DNA of 64,000 nucleotides from an uncultured Rhodospirillales bacterium (GCA_937926175.1 CALANV010000004.1:1-64000), one strand, 5' to 3'. Positions 44,392-54,089 are shown, numbered from the stretch's first letter. Made by a program: numbers and translations. Notes: generated from the sequence alone by a model not told the origin.

Positions 44392-45906
44392 ATGAAACCG
44401 AGCAATACGGAAGTCACCAGACGTGACTCGATGAAGCTTGCTGGTGCTGCGGTCGTCGGCATGGCTGCATTCAGCGGCGATGCATCCGCACAATCGGCCG
44501 GTATTGCGCCGGGAGCTGCAGTCGCAACGACGCGGAATTTTCCCTCCGGATTCTACTGGGGCACCGCCACTTCCGCGTATCAGATCGAGGGTGCGTGGAA
44601 CGAGGACGGAAAGGGACCGTCGATCTGGGACACGTTCGCGCACACGCCGGGCAAGATCAAGAACGGCGATACTGGCGATGTCGCCAACGACCACTACCAT
44701 CGCTACAAGGAAGACGTGGCGCTGATGAAGGACATCGGCGTGAATGCCTACCGGTTTTCCATCTGTTGGCCGCGGATCTTTCCGACGGGCATTGGGCAGC
44801 CGAACTTGAAGGGCCTCGATTTCTACGACCGCCTGGTCGATGAGCTGCAGGCTGCCGGTATCGAGCCGTTCGCCACCCTCTACCACTGGGATCTGCCTCA
44901 GGCGCTGCAGGACAAGGGCGGTTGGCAGAGCCGTGACATCCCAGAGGCGTTCGGCGACTACGCCGGCTACGTGGCCGAGAAGCTCAGCGACCGCATCCGC
45001 CATTTTTTCACCATCAACGAGTTCCGCTCGTTCACGGACGGCGGTTACCGTGGTGCCGAAGTCCAGACCGGGGCCGGCGTGATCCGCCTGGAGGCGGCGC
45101 CCGGCCTGCGGCTTGAACCGGCCAGACTCAATCAGGTTCGGCATCACGCGGTGCTCGGCCACGGGCTCGCGGTACAGGCCATTCGCGCCAGGGCGAAGGC
45201 CGGGACCAAGGTCGGTTTCGCCGAGGCGATCCATTGCGCCGTTCCGCTGATCGAGACGCCCGAGCACATCAAGGCGGCGCAAACGGCCACGCGCGAGGCG
45301 AACGCGCCATTCCTGACCGTCATGCTCGAAGGCAGGTACACCGACACATACCTGGAGCAGGCCGGCAAGGATGCGCCGCAGTTCACCGACCGGGACTTGA
45401 AGATCATCGCTTCGCCCACGGACTTTGTGGGGATCAACGTCTACAAGGCCGCCTTTTATGCGCTCGCCTCCGACAAGGCGCCGGGCTGGCGCCAAGTTTC
45501 CTTTGCCAGGTCGCACCCGACGATGTTCAATCGCTGGCTCTCGCTAAGCCCCGAGACGATCTACTGGGCGCCCAAGTTCGTGCAGTCGCTCTGGGGCGGA
45601 CGGGAGATCTTCATCACCGAGAACGGCTGCGCCAGCGACGACGTGCTCACCGAAGGCGGCATGGTTTATGACACTGACCGTGTCATGTTCCTGCGCGCCT
45701 ATCTGACGGCGCTGCAGCGGGCGGCAGCCGACGGCGTCCCGGTAAAGGGATATTTCCAGTGGAGCGCGATGGACAACTTCGAATGGGCCAACGGCTTCGG
45801 CGACCGCTTCGGGCTCGTGTACGTGGACTTCAGGACGCAGAAACGGATGCCAAAACTGAGCGCCGAGTGGTTCCGCGAGACGGCGCGTCGCAATGCCGTC
45901 GCATAA
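44392..45906 (+). CDS. glycoside hydrolase family 1 beta-glucosidase, Tat-exported
   Basis: A 504-residue enzyme. An N-terminal twin-arginine-like signal (EVTRRDSMKLAGAAVVGMAAFSG) is unusual because most GH1 enzymes are cytosolic. The GH1 barrel begins FPSGFYWGTATSAYQIEGAW; other motifs are GVNAYRFSICWPRIFPTG, TLYHWDLPQAL, nucleophile Glu in FITENG and MDNFEWANGFGDRFGLVYVDF. The acid/base Glu lies in INEFRSF, where the family has NEP: Glu is kept and Pro is replaced by Phe. It may cleave plant or exopolysaccharide beta-glycosides in the periplasm; specificity is unknown. Confidence 0.93.
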   Translation: MKPSNTEVTRRDSMKLAGAAVVGMAAFSGDASAQSAGIAPGAAVATTRNFPSGFYWGTATSAYQIEGAWNEDGKGPSIWDTFAHTPGKIKNGDTGDVANDHYHRYKEDVALMKDIGVNAYRFSICWPRIFPTGIGQPNLKGLDFYDRLVDELQAAGIEPFATLYHWDLPQALQDKGGWQSRDIPEAFGDYAGYVAEKLSDRIRHFFTINEFRSFTDGGYRGAEVQTGAGVIRLEAAPGLRLEPARLNQVRHHAVLGHGLAVQAIRARAKAGTKVGFAEAIHCAVPLIETPEHIKAAQTATREANAPFLTVMLEGRYTDTYLEQAGKDAPQFTDRDLKIIASPTDFVGINVYKAAFYALASDKAPGWRQVSFARSHPTMFNRWLSLSPETIYWAPKFVQSLWGGREIFITENGCASDDVLTEGGMVYDTDRVMFLRAYLTALQRAAADGVPVKGYFQWSAMDNFEWANGFGDRFGLVYVDFRTQKRMPKLSAEWFRETARRNAVA

Positions 45907-46231
45907 GGCGCTATGGATATGGCAGGATGTGACCTGCGTATCCCGAATGTTTCTTCACGCCCGTTCGGCGCTTGCATCGGTGCGTTTTCGTCGCCAGACG
46001 TCGATTCTGTCCGGCCGTTTGACGGAGACAGACCGCCGCTTCCGCTTGCACCGGCCGAGGACATGCGTCGTCAGGCGGACGATCGTCTTTATCCTCGGGC
46101 GTCCCGGGGTCGGCGAAGAGGCCAAGTTGCTATTCGCTCCGAATATGTAACCGGTCGGTCGCGGGCACGCGTTGCTTGGCCCAGGGCATCGAACGCCAGC
46201 CGACAGCGTCATGGCGAGATGCAAGGCGAGA
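45907..46231. other. convergent intergenic region, nothing recognised
   Basis: About 325 bases between the glycosidase and the MgtC-family gene. No gene, repeat or clear terminator was found. Confidence 0.4.
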
Positions 46232-47515
46232 TCAACCGTTCGCGCCCGCAATGAACGGCAGATAGGAGGCCGCGCCGGCAGCGATCGCTACCGCGCTGAC
46301 GATGCCGAGGATCGCGCCCATGCGGGGCGATCCGATCGCCACCGGCATCACGGCCTTGACCGCCGTGTTGATGCCGGCCGCGATGCCGATCGCCGTCGCG
46401 GCTGTCGCGACCGGGACCGAAGCCGGTGCCAGCCGCGCCATCGACAGGGTCAGCGCGTCGACATCCGCCAGGCCAGAGACGGCGGCAACGGCAAACACAC
46501 CGGCATCGCCGATCGTGTCGCTGACGATTTTGGCCACGAGGCCGATGACGGCAATGAACAATGCGAGTTTCAATGCGGCGCCGAGATCGAACGGATTCCT
46601 GAGCTTCAATGGTGGGTTCTCCTCGGCTTTGCCGTCCCGCCGCCATACCAGCCAGAAGCCCGCTGCAAGCATGATCGTACCCGCGGCTAAGAGCGGGGGC
46701 ACGAGAGGCGGCAGCAGTGCCGTGTTGAGCGCGGCCACGACGACGCCGATACGCACGAACATCACTGAACCCGCGAGGAGAGCGCCACCGGCCAGCAAAG
46801 CCGAGGCTTCGCGATGCTCGTGCGCCAGCCGCGCGAAGGTGAGCGTGGTTGCGGTCGATGAGGCAAGCCCGCCGGCGAGCGCAGCCAGTGCGATTCCGGC
46901 CTTGTCGCCCATCACCCGCACCGCGATATAGCCGACAAAGGAGAGTCCGGCGATGATGATCGCCAGGAGCCATATCTCGGCCGGGTTCAGCACGTTCCAT
47001 GGATCGATCGGCCGGTCCGGCAGCACCGGCAACAGCAGGAAGGTCATTGCCAGAAGGATGAGGGTCGCGCGTACCTCGATCCAGGTGAGACGGCGGAGCC
47101 AGCCGTGCAGCGGCTGTTTCAGCGCCAGCAGCAGTGCCGCCGCCACCGCCGCCGCAATGGCGACTTCGAGCTCGCCCAGCACGGCGTAGGCGCCGAGTGC
47201 GAACGTCAGCATGCCGGCGACGAGACCCGTGACGCTGAAGGTCTTCTCGGCCTGCGCTTCGAGCCACGCGAAGGCGCCGAACGCACCGGTGAAGGTGATG
47301 AAGGCGAGGCCGAGCACGATCGGACCGGTGTGCGACGCGAGCACCGCCGCGATGCCACCGAGCAGGCCGCTCATCGCATAGGTGCGCAGGCCCGCAGTGC
47401 GTTGGCCTTCTTCCTCGTCGCGGGCCTGCCATCCCCGCTCGAGGCCGATCAACAGTCCGATCGCGAGCGCGACGCCGAGCCGGGGAAACAAATCTTCAGC
47501 GGGCATGAGTTCCAT
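46232..47515 (-). CDS. MgtC/SapB N-terminal and DUF4010 membrane protein
   Basis: A 427-residue inner-membrane protein. Residues about 10-140 match the MgtC/SapB domain: LGVALAIGLLIGLERGWQ, QRTAGLRTYAMSGLLGGIAA. The rest, with about eight helices, matches DUF4010: VRATLILLAMTFLLLPVLPDRPIDPW, GGLASSTATTLTFARLAHE, AVAAVSGLADVDALTLSMA. MgtC relatives affect magnesium and phosphate stress responses; the DUF4010 part is uncharacterised. It stands alone with no visible regulator. Confidence 0.88.
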   Translation of the reverse strand: MELMPAEDLFPRLGVALAIGLLIGLERGWQARDEEEGQRTAGLRTYAMSGLLGGIAAVLASHTGPIVLGLAFITFTGAFGAFAWLEAQAEKTFSVTGLVAGMLTFALGAYAVLGELEVAIAAAVAAALLLALKQPLHGWLRRLTWIEVRATLILLAMTFLLLPVLPDRPIDPWNVLNPAEIWLLAIIIAGLSFVGYIAVRVMGDKAGIALAALAGGLASSTATTLTFARLAHEHREASALLAGGALLAGSVMFVRIGVVVAALNTALLPPLVPPLLAAGTIMLAAGFWLVWRRDGKAEENPPLKLRNPFDLGAALKLALFIAVIGLVAKIVSDTIGDAGVFAVAAVSGLADVDALTLSMARLAPASVPVATAATAIGIAAGINTAVKAVMPVAIGSPRMGAILGIVSAVAIAAGAASYLPFIAGANG

Positions 47516-48036
47516 TCGTCACGTTGTCTAACCGTAATCGTCGGTGTCACGCAACGAAGCGGACGTTCGTACGTGGCCGAAATCGAAGCGGGCCCGTAGT
47601 CGTCGAGCCGGCAGGATGGGCCGGCTATTGACGAACCCGGCCCGGCGCCGCTGCGAGGGGCGTGACCCGCAGCCCGGATAGTGCTGTCGCGCAAGAGCGT
47701 GTGCCGGGCATCGGCCGTTCAGGCGGATACAATTCTATCCTTATCGCGTAGCGGTCATGCGTACAATGCGTCTTCACGGCATCGGGGCGAGGCGACGCTC
47801 GTCGTGGGGCGGCATCGTCGATTTCGATTGCACAAGGGAAAGGATCGGCGGCGACGCGCCATGCGGGTCGTTCGCTTAAGTTCACACCGGGCCGCGACCG
47901 GTGTGTGGTGTGTCGTCTTCTTGTGTAGGGGGTATGTCTTCGCGGTATGGCGCGCTTTGCGCGAGAAGGTATCGGGGCCAAGTCAGGTCAGATCGTGCAT
48001 CCGGCGCATGTGGCCGGCGACCGGCTTCCCGGTGCT
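47516..48036. other. intergenic region, no gene recognised
   Basis: About 520 bases between the MgtC-family gene and the response regulator. Open frames here are Arg/Pro-rich and lack ribosome-binding sites. No regulatory palindrome was noticed. Confidence 0.35.
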
Positions 48037-48456
48037 TCAGATCCCAGGTAGCGGTTTGTCGAGGGCGTGTGCGATCGCCATCAGAAGATCATCATCACGA
48101 AACGGCTTGTCGAGTACTGCCTGCACACCTGCTGCGAGCGCACGTTTCTTGGCATCCGGGTCGGCCCGCCCGCTGATGACGACCACGGGCATGCCGAGCC
48201 GCTGGGGCGGTGCCTGCTCCAACAGGTCGAGCCCGCTCATTCCCGGCATGTGGAGATCCAGCACAAGACAGGCGCGAACGGCTGGTTTCGCATCCGCGAG
48301 AAAAGCGAGCGCGGACTCATAGCCGCGCACGAGCAACCCGTGCGACTCAAGCAGGATGGTCAGGGAGTCGCGGACCGCCTCGTCGTCATCGACGAGATAG
48401 ACGACTGGCGGAGAAGTCTCGGCGACGATCGAGGCCCGCTGTTCGGTTGGTGCCAT
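48037..48456 (-). CDS. single-domain response regulator (FixJ-type receiver)
   Basis: A 139-residue receiver domain without an output domain. It has the acidic pocket VYLVDDDEAVRDSL, the phospho-acceptor Asp in CLVLDLHMPGMSG, the conserved Ser in VVVISGRAD (Thr/Ser position) and Lys in VLDKPF. The sequence style is that of FixJ/TodT/NarL receivers. Such proteins act in phosphorelays or bind other proteins. No histidine kinase is in the window. It is transcribed away from the hibernation factor gene. Confidence 0.9.
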   Translation of the reverse strand: MAPTEQRASIVAETSPPVVYLVDDDEAVRDSLTILLESHGLLVRGYESALAFLADAKPAVRACLVLDLHMPGMSGLDLLEQAPPQRLGMPVVVISGRADPDAKKRALAAGVQAVLDKPFRDDDLLMAIAHALDKPLPGI

Positions 48457-48926
48457 TCGCGCAGACTATGTCGTGTGGCATCACACAAAAATACGAGATT
48501 CCCCTTATTCGATCCCGCGCGGCGTTCCCGCCGCCGGTAGTCGTGGGTGAACAGATACGAGAGCCGCGTCGCCGCCCGGCCGTCGTTGATCTGTATCAAG
48601 GCGAGGTCCCGGCAGACCGGAGCGGGAAGGATGGTCGCGAACTCAACCGAACCTGCCGGACTCAGGTCCAGGCACCGGGATCATTATACAACCCTTATTG
48701 CTCGGGATGCTGCCGACCCCAACCCCTGCGATTCCGGTTGTGGGTCGCCTGAACCTGGGGGTCGAAAATTGTGCCCGCCGGATGCATCGGCCAGTCGCCC
48801 TGAGGCATCTTTGATCCACGTCAAAGCACATCGCCTGTGCATGGCGATGATGGTCGTGTCAGCTGGGCGGTTGGCCGCAGAAGATCAGGGCTGCGGCCCG
48901 TCGCTAGGAAACATTCAAGGCGTGTC
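48457..48926. other. divergent intergenic region before the hibernation factor
   Basis: About 470 bases between the response regulator and the hibernation factor. The only clear element is the FNR-type box at 48811-48824, listed separately. No gene was recognised. Confidence 0.4.
48811..48824 (+). promoter_or_regulatory. FNR/FixK-type box upstream of the hibernation factor
   Basis: TTGAT-CCAC-GTCAA. Centre 48817.5 predicts transcription from about 48859, a 68-base leader before the ATG at 48927. Confidence 0.75.
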
Positions 48927-49307
48927 ATGACGTTCCCTCTGCAAACCAGCTTCCACGGCATGGACAAGTCTCCAGCGCTCGAGCGACGCATTCGACAAAA
49001 GGCGGAGAAGCTCGGCGAATTCTATGATCGGATCATCAATTGCCATGTCGTGGTCGAGGCCCGCGTCCAACGCAGGCCGCTGGGCAAGCGATATCGTGTG
49101 CGGGTCGAGATCTCGATCCCCGGCGGGCGCATCATCGCCGGCAATACGGGCCGGCGTGCGGCCCATGAGGATGCTTATACCGCGGTTCGCGATGCGTTCG
49201 ATGCGGCGGCGAGACAACTTCAAGACCGTGTGCGGATCATGCGACACCAGGTGAAAACGCACGAGCGCCGGGAAGACGGCGAGGTCGTGCAGTCGGCCAA
49301 TGGTTGA
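48927..49307 (+). CDS. hpf: ribosome hibernation promoting factor (short HPF/YfiA type)
   Basis: A 126-residue cytosolic protein of the HPF/RaiA family. It has SFHGMDKSPALERRIRQKAEKLGEFYDRIINCHVVVE (the beta-alpha-beta fold binding the ribosomal decoding site), VRVEISIPGGRIIA and a final DAYTAVRDAFDAAARQLQDR helix. There is no C-terminal dimerisation domain, so it is the short type. HPF inactivates ribosomes in dormancy. An FNR-type box before it links this to low oxygen. The usual rpoN neighbour is absent. Confidence 0.88.
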   Translation: MTFPLQTSFHGMDKSPALERRIRQKAEKLGEFYDRIINCHVVVEARVQRRPLGKRYRVRVEISIPGGRIIAGNTGRRAAHEDAYTAVRDAFDAAARQLQDRVRIMRHQVKTHERREDGEVVQSANG

Positions 49308-49496
49308 GGGGACCGGACGCTCCCGCCGGTCGCACGCCCAAAAAGTTCGGCACGGCAGATCGGCCGGATCGGCGTTAGCGCATCGCGCGGGCGACGTCCG
49401 GCAAGGTACATGGCCCGCGGAAGGCGTGCCGGCGCGAGACGGGTGAGATCAGATGCAAGTTCGTGCGTCGGGCTCATTGCTCGAGCGCCCGAGATA

Positions 49497-49510
49497 CTGA
49501 TCCGAATCAA
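49497..49510 (+). promoter_or_regulatory. FNR/FixK-type box upstream of the universal stress protein
   Basis: CTGAT-CCGA-ATCAA, one mismatch from the FNR consensus TTGAT-N4-ATCAA. Class-II spacing predicts a start near 49545, 32 bases before the ATG. Confidence 0.6.
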
Positions 49511-49576
49511 TGCCTCGGTATCGGCCAAGGCTGATGCTGGACCACCTCTTTCGTCACGACATTCCGGAGAAGGCAC

Positions 49577-50464
49577 ATGGCGACAACAAGACAGTCGATC
49601 GAAGATCGCGAGGTGGAGAAGGTGAAATCGGTTCACGCGCTTCGACGAATTCTGGTGCATGTCAGTCGTGACGACCGGGCCCGGAGCCGAATCGAGCTGG
49701 CCTTTCAGCTGGCGATACGCTTTTCGGCCAAACTTACCGGAATCTACCTCATGACTACGGGGGTGCCGGCGGCCATTGCGGCAGCCGAGGTGCCGCCAAG
49801 CTTTTACGTCGAACTGGAAAAGCGCGTCGAGGAGGACGCTGAAACGGCAAGACGCCGTTACCTCGACCGGGCCGCGCAGGCGAACGTGACAAGCGCCTGG
49901 TGCTGTGAACGCGGCGGCATCGATTCGATGTTGCGCCTGGCCCGGTACATGGATGTGACGGTGGTCGGACAGATCGACCCCGAGGCGGCAGACGGGTCCG
50001 CGCTCGTATTGCCGGAGGATATCGCGCTTGGGAGTGGTCGGCCGGTTCTGGCCGTACCGTATATTGGCGCGCCAGCAGACACCGGAAGCCGGATCGTCAT
50101 CGCATGGAACGCCAGCCGGGAAGCTGCACGCGCCGTAGCCGATGCGCTGCCATTCCTGCAGCAGGCCGAAGTCGTCAGCGTGGTGTCCATCGATGAGCGC
50201 CGAGGCGAATCCGAGGAGCGATCCAGGTCGGCAGCCGATCTATGCGGCTATCTGGAAGATCATGGAGTCGTGGCCAAGCCGCAGCTCCTGTATGCCGACA
50301 CGCTTTCGGCGGCGGATGCGCTTCTGTCATATATCGCCGATGTCGGCGCGAACCTGCTCGTCATGGGATGCTACGGTCACACGCGTCTCCGCGAGTTCGT
50401 GTTGGGCGGCATGACGCGAGACATCCTGCGGCATATGACAGTTCCGGTTCTCCTTTCGCACTGA
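49577..50464 (+). CDS. universal stress protein with two tandem UspA-type domains
   Basis: A 295-residue cytosolic protein. The first domain (about 20-155) starts RRILVHVSRDDRARSRIELAFQLA; the second (about 160-295) starts SRIVIAWNASREAARAVADAL and ends in an ATP-binding style loop MGCYGHTRLREFVLGGMTRDILRHM (G-x2-G-x9-G). Tandem Usp proteins are common among oxygen-limitation genes. GGAGAAGG precedes the ATG. It has its own FNR-like box. Confidence 0.9.
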   Translation: MATTRQSIEDREVEKVKSVHALRRILVHVSRDDRARSRIELAFQLAIRFSAKLTGIYLMTTGVPAAIAAAEVPPSFYVELEKRVEEDAETARRRYLDRAAQANVTSAWCCERGGIDSMLRLARYMDVTVVGQIDPEAADGSALVLPEDIALGSGRPVLAVPYIGAPADTGSRIVIAWNASREAARAVADALPFLQQAEVVSVVSIDERRGESEERSRSAADLCGYLEDHGVVAKPQLLYADTLSAADALLSYIADVGANLLVMGCYGHTRLREFVLGGMTRDILRHMTVPVLLSH

Positions 50465-50661
50465 ACGTCAGCCGTAACGGAAATTGGATCGGTTGCGCCC
50501 CTGCGTGCAGTGACGCTGTCAGAAGCGTCCACTGCACATGCAATCAGGCGCAATCCATGGAACCGCAGGGACGGCCATCTTGAACACCAGAGCGGTGCCG
50601 TGACATCGGCCGCCGATTTCATCAGGTGGATGAACACTTCTTGCGCCCGATCTGCATCAGG

Positions 50662-50675
50662 TTGACCTGGGTCAA
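50662..50675 (+). promoter_or_regulatory. FNR/FixK-type box upstream of a small protein gene
   Basis: TTGAC-CTGG-GTCAA, a perfect inverted repeat. Predicted transcription from about 50710 places ATG 50736 (not 50703) as the start. Confidence 0.7.
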
Positions 50676-50735
50676 TGTCGTGGCCGCATTTGCAATGTCA
50701 GAATGCGGGCCATGCAGACGCAGAGAGCGAATCTC

Positions 50736-50921
50736 ATGTCACTTCAGCGCGAAGCAATGCAGCTTCGGGGACGGGCGCTTCAATGCCGGCAGCTGGCGGC
50801 GGGCGATCTGCCGTCTTCGATTTCGGCAGAGCTCCTCATGCTCGCCAGACGATATGAGAGGGCGGCGGAGAGGATTGAAGCAGCGCTCGACGCGGCGAAT
50901 TCGGATCTCCCGGTCGCGTAG
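50736..50921 (+). CDS. small helical protein under FNR-type control
   Basis: A 61-residue protein, MSLQREAMQLRGRALQCRQL, predicted to be two amphipathic helices rich in Ala, Arg, Glu and Leu (SAELLMLARRYERAAERIEA). It has one cysteine. An ATG at 50703 would add 11 residues but lies before the transcription start predicted from the box at 50662. No family was recognised with confidence; similar short R-A-x-x-C-R proteins occur in alphaproteobacteria. It lies 81 bases before the beta-CASP nuclease gene and may share its message. Confidence 0.55.
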   Translation: MSLQREAMQLRGRALQCRQLAAGDLPSSISAELLMLARRYERAAERIEAALDAANSDLPVA

Positions 50922-51002
50922 CGACCGTCCGGGAGGCGTTGTGCACCACCCATATAATGGTCTAGATCGGGAGCCGGCTACCGACACCCGCTGAGCTCCG
51001 AC

Positions 51003-52376
51003 ATGCATCTCACATTTCTGGGCGGCGCTGGCACGGTCACCGGCTCGAAATACCTTCTGGAGGCGGCCGGCCGGCGCGTACTCGTTGACTGCGGCCTCTT
51101 CCAGGGCATCAAACAGCTGCGGCTCCGGAACTGGGATCCGTTTCCGGTGGATCCCGCACGCGTCGATGCGGTAGTCTTGACCCACGCTCATCTCGACCAC
51201 TCGGGATACCTGCCGTTGCTGGCACGCAACGGATTCAAGGGGCCGGTCTACTGCACGCATCCGACGCGGGACTACTGCAGCATCCTGTTGCCCGATAGCG
51301 GCTTTCTTCAAGAGCGCGACGCCGAGTACGCGAACCGGCACGGCATCTCGAAGCATTCACCCGCCCTGCCGCTTTACACGCAGGCCGAGGCGGAGGCATG
51401 CCTTGATCTATTCGTGCCCAAGGCATTCGACGCGCCGTTTGAGATCGCTCCACGCCTCACGGTCTGTTTTCGGAGGGCCGGCCATATCTTGGGCGCGGCG
51501 ATCGTCGAAATCAGCGTGCGCGGAACCAAGCTCGTATTTTCCGGAGATCTCGGCCGCCCCAACGATCCGATCATGGTCGCGCCAGCGGTGGTGCAGCATG
51601 CAGATGTCCTAATCGTCGAATCGACATACGGGAATCGCCGGCACGATTCGACCGACCCGGAGGATGCGCTAGCGGACATCATCGCACGGACCGCCGCGCG
51701 CGGGGGCGTGGTGATCATCCCGACCTTCGCCGTCGGGCGCGTTCAGACGATTCTCTACTACCTGTATCGGCTCAAGCGTTCACGTCGTATCCCGGACCTG
51801 CCGGTTTTTCTCGACAGCCCCATGGCGGTCGATGCGAGCACGATCTTTCGCGCTTACCGGTCGGAACACCGCCTTTCACCGGAGGAATGCCGGGCGCTCT
51901 GCGCGGTTGCACAGTACGTGCATGATGTCGAGGCTTCGAAAGCGCTCGATCACAACCGCGTCCCGAAGGTTATCCTGTCGGCCAGCGGCATGGCAACCGG
52001 TGGTCGGGTACTCCACCATCTCAAGGCATTCGCGTCGGATCCGCGCAATACGATCTTGTTTGCAGGGTTCCAGGCGGTGGGGACGCGCGGCGCAGCGATG
52101 GTCGCCGGGGCGCCGAGCGTGAAGATCCACGGCGAGTACGTACCGGTCCGGGCTGAAGTCAAGAATTTGAGCATGTTGTCCGCGCATGCCGATCGCGAGG
52201 AGATCCTCACTTGGCTCGGCCATTTTACAGAAGCCCCCGGGCTCACCTGCATTACGCATGGCGAACCCGAAGCCTCAGATGCGCTCCGCCTCGCGATCGA
52301 AGAACGTCTGCATTGGCGCGTGCGAGTCCCGGAACATCGTGAGCGGCTTGACCTGAAAAAGGCAGCCCGTCGATGA
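51003..52376 (+). CDS. metallo-beta-lactamase/beta-CASP RNA nuclease
   Basis: A 457-residue cytosolic enzyme of the CPSF73/Ysh1-like family. Its zinc motifs are THAHLDHSG (motif 2), AGHILGAAIVE (motif 3) and FSGDLGRPNDP (motif 4), followed by the beta-CASP part with ESTYGNRRH, PTFAVGRVQTILYYLYRL, FLDSPMAVDASTIFRAY, ILSASGMATGGRVLHHL and a C-terminal LSAHADREEIL. It probably processes or degrades RNA. It lies among hibernation and stress genes under FNR-type boxes, consistent with RNA turnover on oxygen loss (inference). Confidence 0.92.
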   Translation: MHLTFLGGAGTVTGSKYLLEAAGRRVLVDCGLFQGIKQLRLRNWDPFPVDPARVDAVVLTHAHLDHSGYLPLLARNGFKGPVYCTHPTRDYCSILLPDSGFLQERDAEYANRHGISKHSPALPLYTQAEAEACLDLFVPKAFDAPFEIAPRLTVCFRRAGHILGAAIVEISVRGTKLVFSGDLGRPNDPIMVAPAVVQHADVLIVESTYGNRRHDSTDPEDALADIIARTAARGGVVIIPTFAVGRVQTILYYLYRLKRSRRIPDLPVFLDSPMAVDASTIFRAYRSEHRLSPEECRALCAVAQYVHDVEASKALDHNRVPKVILSASGMATGGRVLHHLKAFASDPRNTILFAGFQAVGTRGAAMVAGAPSVKIHGEYVPVRAEVKNLSMLSAHADREEILTWLGHFTEAPGLTCITHGEPEASDALRLAIEERLHWRVRVPEHRERLDLKKAARR

Positions 52377-52571
52377 GCGTCCGGGGTGGAAGACGGATTC
52401 CCTAATCGGTATGCGATGTCTCATCACCGGTCTGCCGGATGCGCCGCGCAAAGGCGTCGGCCGGCGCGCGGCAAAGATGATGCCGCGCCCGATCCAGATG
52501 GCGTTGGACGATCGCAATCTTGCGTACCGGGCGCCGATCCTTCGGCCGCCGGCCGGCGGTCGTTCCGACAC

Positions 52572-53924
52572 CTAGATCGCTGCACTGTGCCGGCCGCCGC
52601 TTCGCGAAAGGTATTGGTCGAAGACGGCGGCGATGAGTCGCAGGTACGGGCGCCCGGCCGCCGTCACGCGTATGCGTAAACCGTCGAGGTCCACAAGGCG
52701 CTCCGCGGCAAACTCCTGCAGCGCCGAAAGCTCGGATGAGAACGAGGCGTCGGCTGCGCAGGCATGTCGGCTTGCAATCGCCTCAAGGTCGACCTCGAAG
52801 TCGCACATGAGCCGCTCGATCACATCGGCGCGCAAACGGTCGTCAGGCGACAATTCGATACCGCGCACGATCGGCAGGCTTGCAGCGGCGAGCGCGTCGC
52901 GCCAGCCGCGGACACTCGTCGCTGCCTGGGCGTAACCTTGCGGCAGGCGGCTGATTCCCGAAGGGCCGAAGGCCAGCAACGTTTCGGACCGATCGGTCGT
53001 ATAGCCCTGGAAATTGCGACGTAGCGAGCCGTTCGCAGCGGCGTGGGCGAGCGGACTGTCAGGTCGTGCGAAATGATCGAGGCCGATGGCAAGATATCCG
53101 TTGTCGATTAGTCGTTGGGCAGCGCTTTCGGCAAGGGCGCGACGCTGCAGCGATCCGGGCAGCGGATGACGCTCCAGTAAATGCTGATGTCGCTTCATCC
53201 ATGGCACATGTGCATAGCCGAACAGGGCGATCCGATCAGGGCTGAGGGTCGATGCCTGATCGACGGTCGTCTTCAGACTCTCGACGCTTTGCAGAGGCAG
53301 GCCATAGATCAAATCGAAATTGAGGTCCGTGATACCTGCAGCGCGTAGCTGCGCCACCGCGGCTTCCACCAGTTCGTAAGGCTGAATGCGATTGATGGCC
53401 CGTTGGACGGATGGATCGAAGTCCTGGACGCCCAGGCTGGCGCGCGTGACTCCGATCGCAACCAGCGCTGCGACGGTTTCCGACGTGAGCGTGCGCGGAT
53501 CGATCTCGACGGCGATCTCGGCATCATCCTCAATAAGGAAATGCTGATCCAGGAGGGCGCGCACGCGCTGGAGGTCGCCCGGCTTCAGGATGGTCGGCGT
53601 ACCGCCGCCAAAATGAATATGCGCGACGCGCAAGCGGCCGGGCAGGGCATCAGCCGTGAGCGCGAGTTCACGTGCCAGCCCATCGAGGAACTCGTCCACC
53701 GGCGCATAGTGGGCCACAATACTCGTATTGCAGCCGCAGTAGTAGCAGAGCTGGCGGCAGAACGGCACGTGCACGTAGACCGAAACCGGCATCTCCGAAG
53801 AGAGATCGGCCAACCAGCGCCGGTAGGTTTCGGAATCAATTCCTGAATGAAACTGAACCGCCGTCGGATAGCTGGTGTAACGGGGGACCGCCGCCGTCAG
53901 GTCGATTTTGCGTGTCGTTTCCAT
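52572..53924 (-). CDS. hemN: oxygen-independent coproporphyrinogen III oxidase HemN
   Basis: A 450-residue radical-SAM enzyme that makes protoporphyrinogen IX for haem without oxygen. It has the cluster motif CRQLCYYCGC (CxxxCxxC) near residue 55, upstream YVHVPFC, GGGTPTILKPGDL, and NFDLIYGLPLQ. The ATG 53924 sits only 33 bases from the FNR-type box at 53958-53971; with class-II spacing its transcript would start at the start codon itself, so it might be leaderless or use a different geometry. Confidence 0.95.
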   Translation of the reverse strand: METTRKIDLTAAVPRYTSYPTAVQFHSGIDSETYRRWLADLSSEMPVSVYVHVPFCRQLCYYCGCNTSIVAHYAPVDEFLDGLARELALTADALPGRLRVAHIHFGGGTPTILKPGDLQRVRALLDQHFLIEDDAEIAVEIDPRTLTSETVAALVAIGVTRASLGVQDFDPSVQRAINRIQPYELVEAAVAQLRAAGITDLNFDLIYGLPLQSVESLKTTVDQASTLSPDRIALFGYAHVPWMKRHQHLLERHPLPGSLQRRALAESAAQRLIDNGYLAIGLDHFARPDSPLAHAAANGSLRRNFQGYTTDRSETLLAFGPSGISRLPQGYAQAATSVRGWRDALAAASLPIVRGIELSPDDRLRADVIERLMCDFEVDLEAIASRHACAADASFSSELSALQEFAAERLVDLDGLRIRVTAAGRPYLRLIAAVFDQYLSRSGGRHSAAI

Positions 53925-53957
53925 GACTTAACCATAGCGCCGCAACCGGGGGCGTCT

Positions 53958-53971
53958 TTGACATACGTCAA
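53958..53971. promoter_or_regulatory. FNR/FixK-type box between hemN and the DUF6455 genes
   Basis: TTGAC-ATAC-GTCAA, a perfect inverted repeat. For the plus strand, class-II spacing gives a start near 54006, 84 bases before the DUF6455 ATG. For hemN the same geometry starts at about 53923, the first codon. Confidence 0.75.
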
Positions 53972-54089
53972 ACCGCGCCGCGGACGAATCGGGCCATTTG
54001 ATCTAGCGCAATGCGGATGCGAGCCATCGACGCCATAGTGACCGACAGGATCTGCAACCTCGATTGCGGTTACCAGGAGGAAAGGGGTG

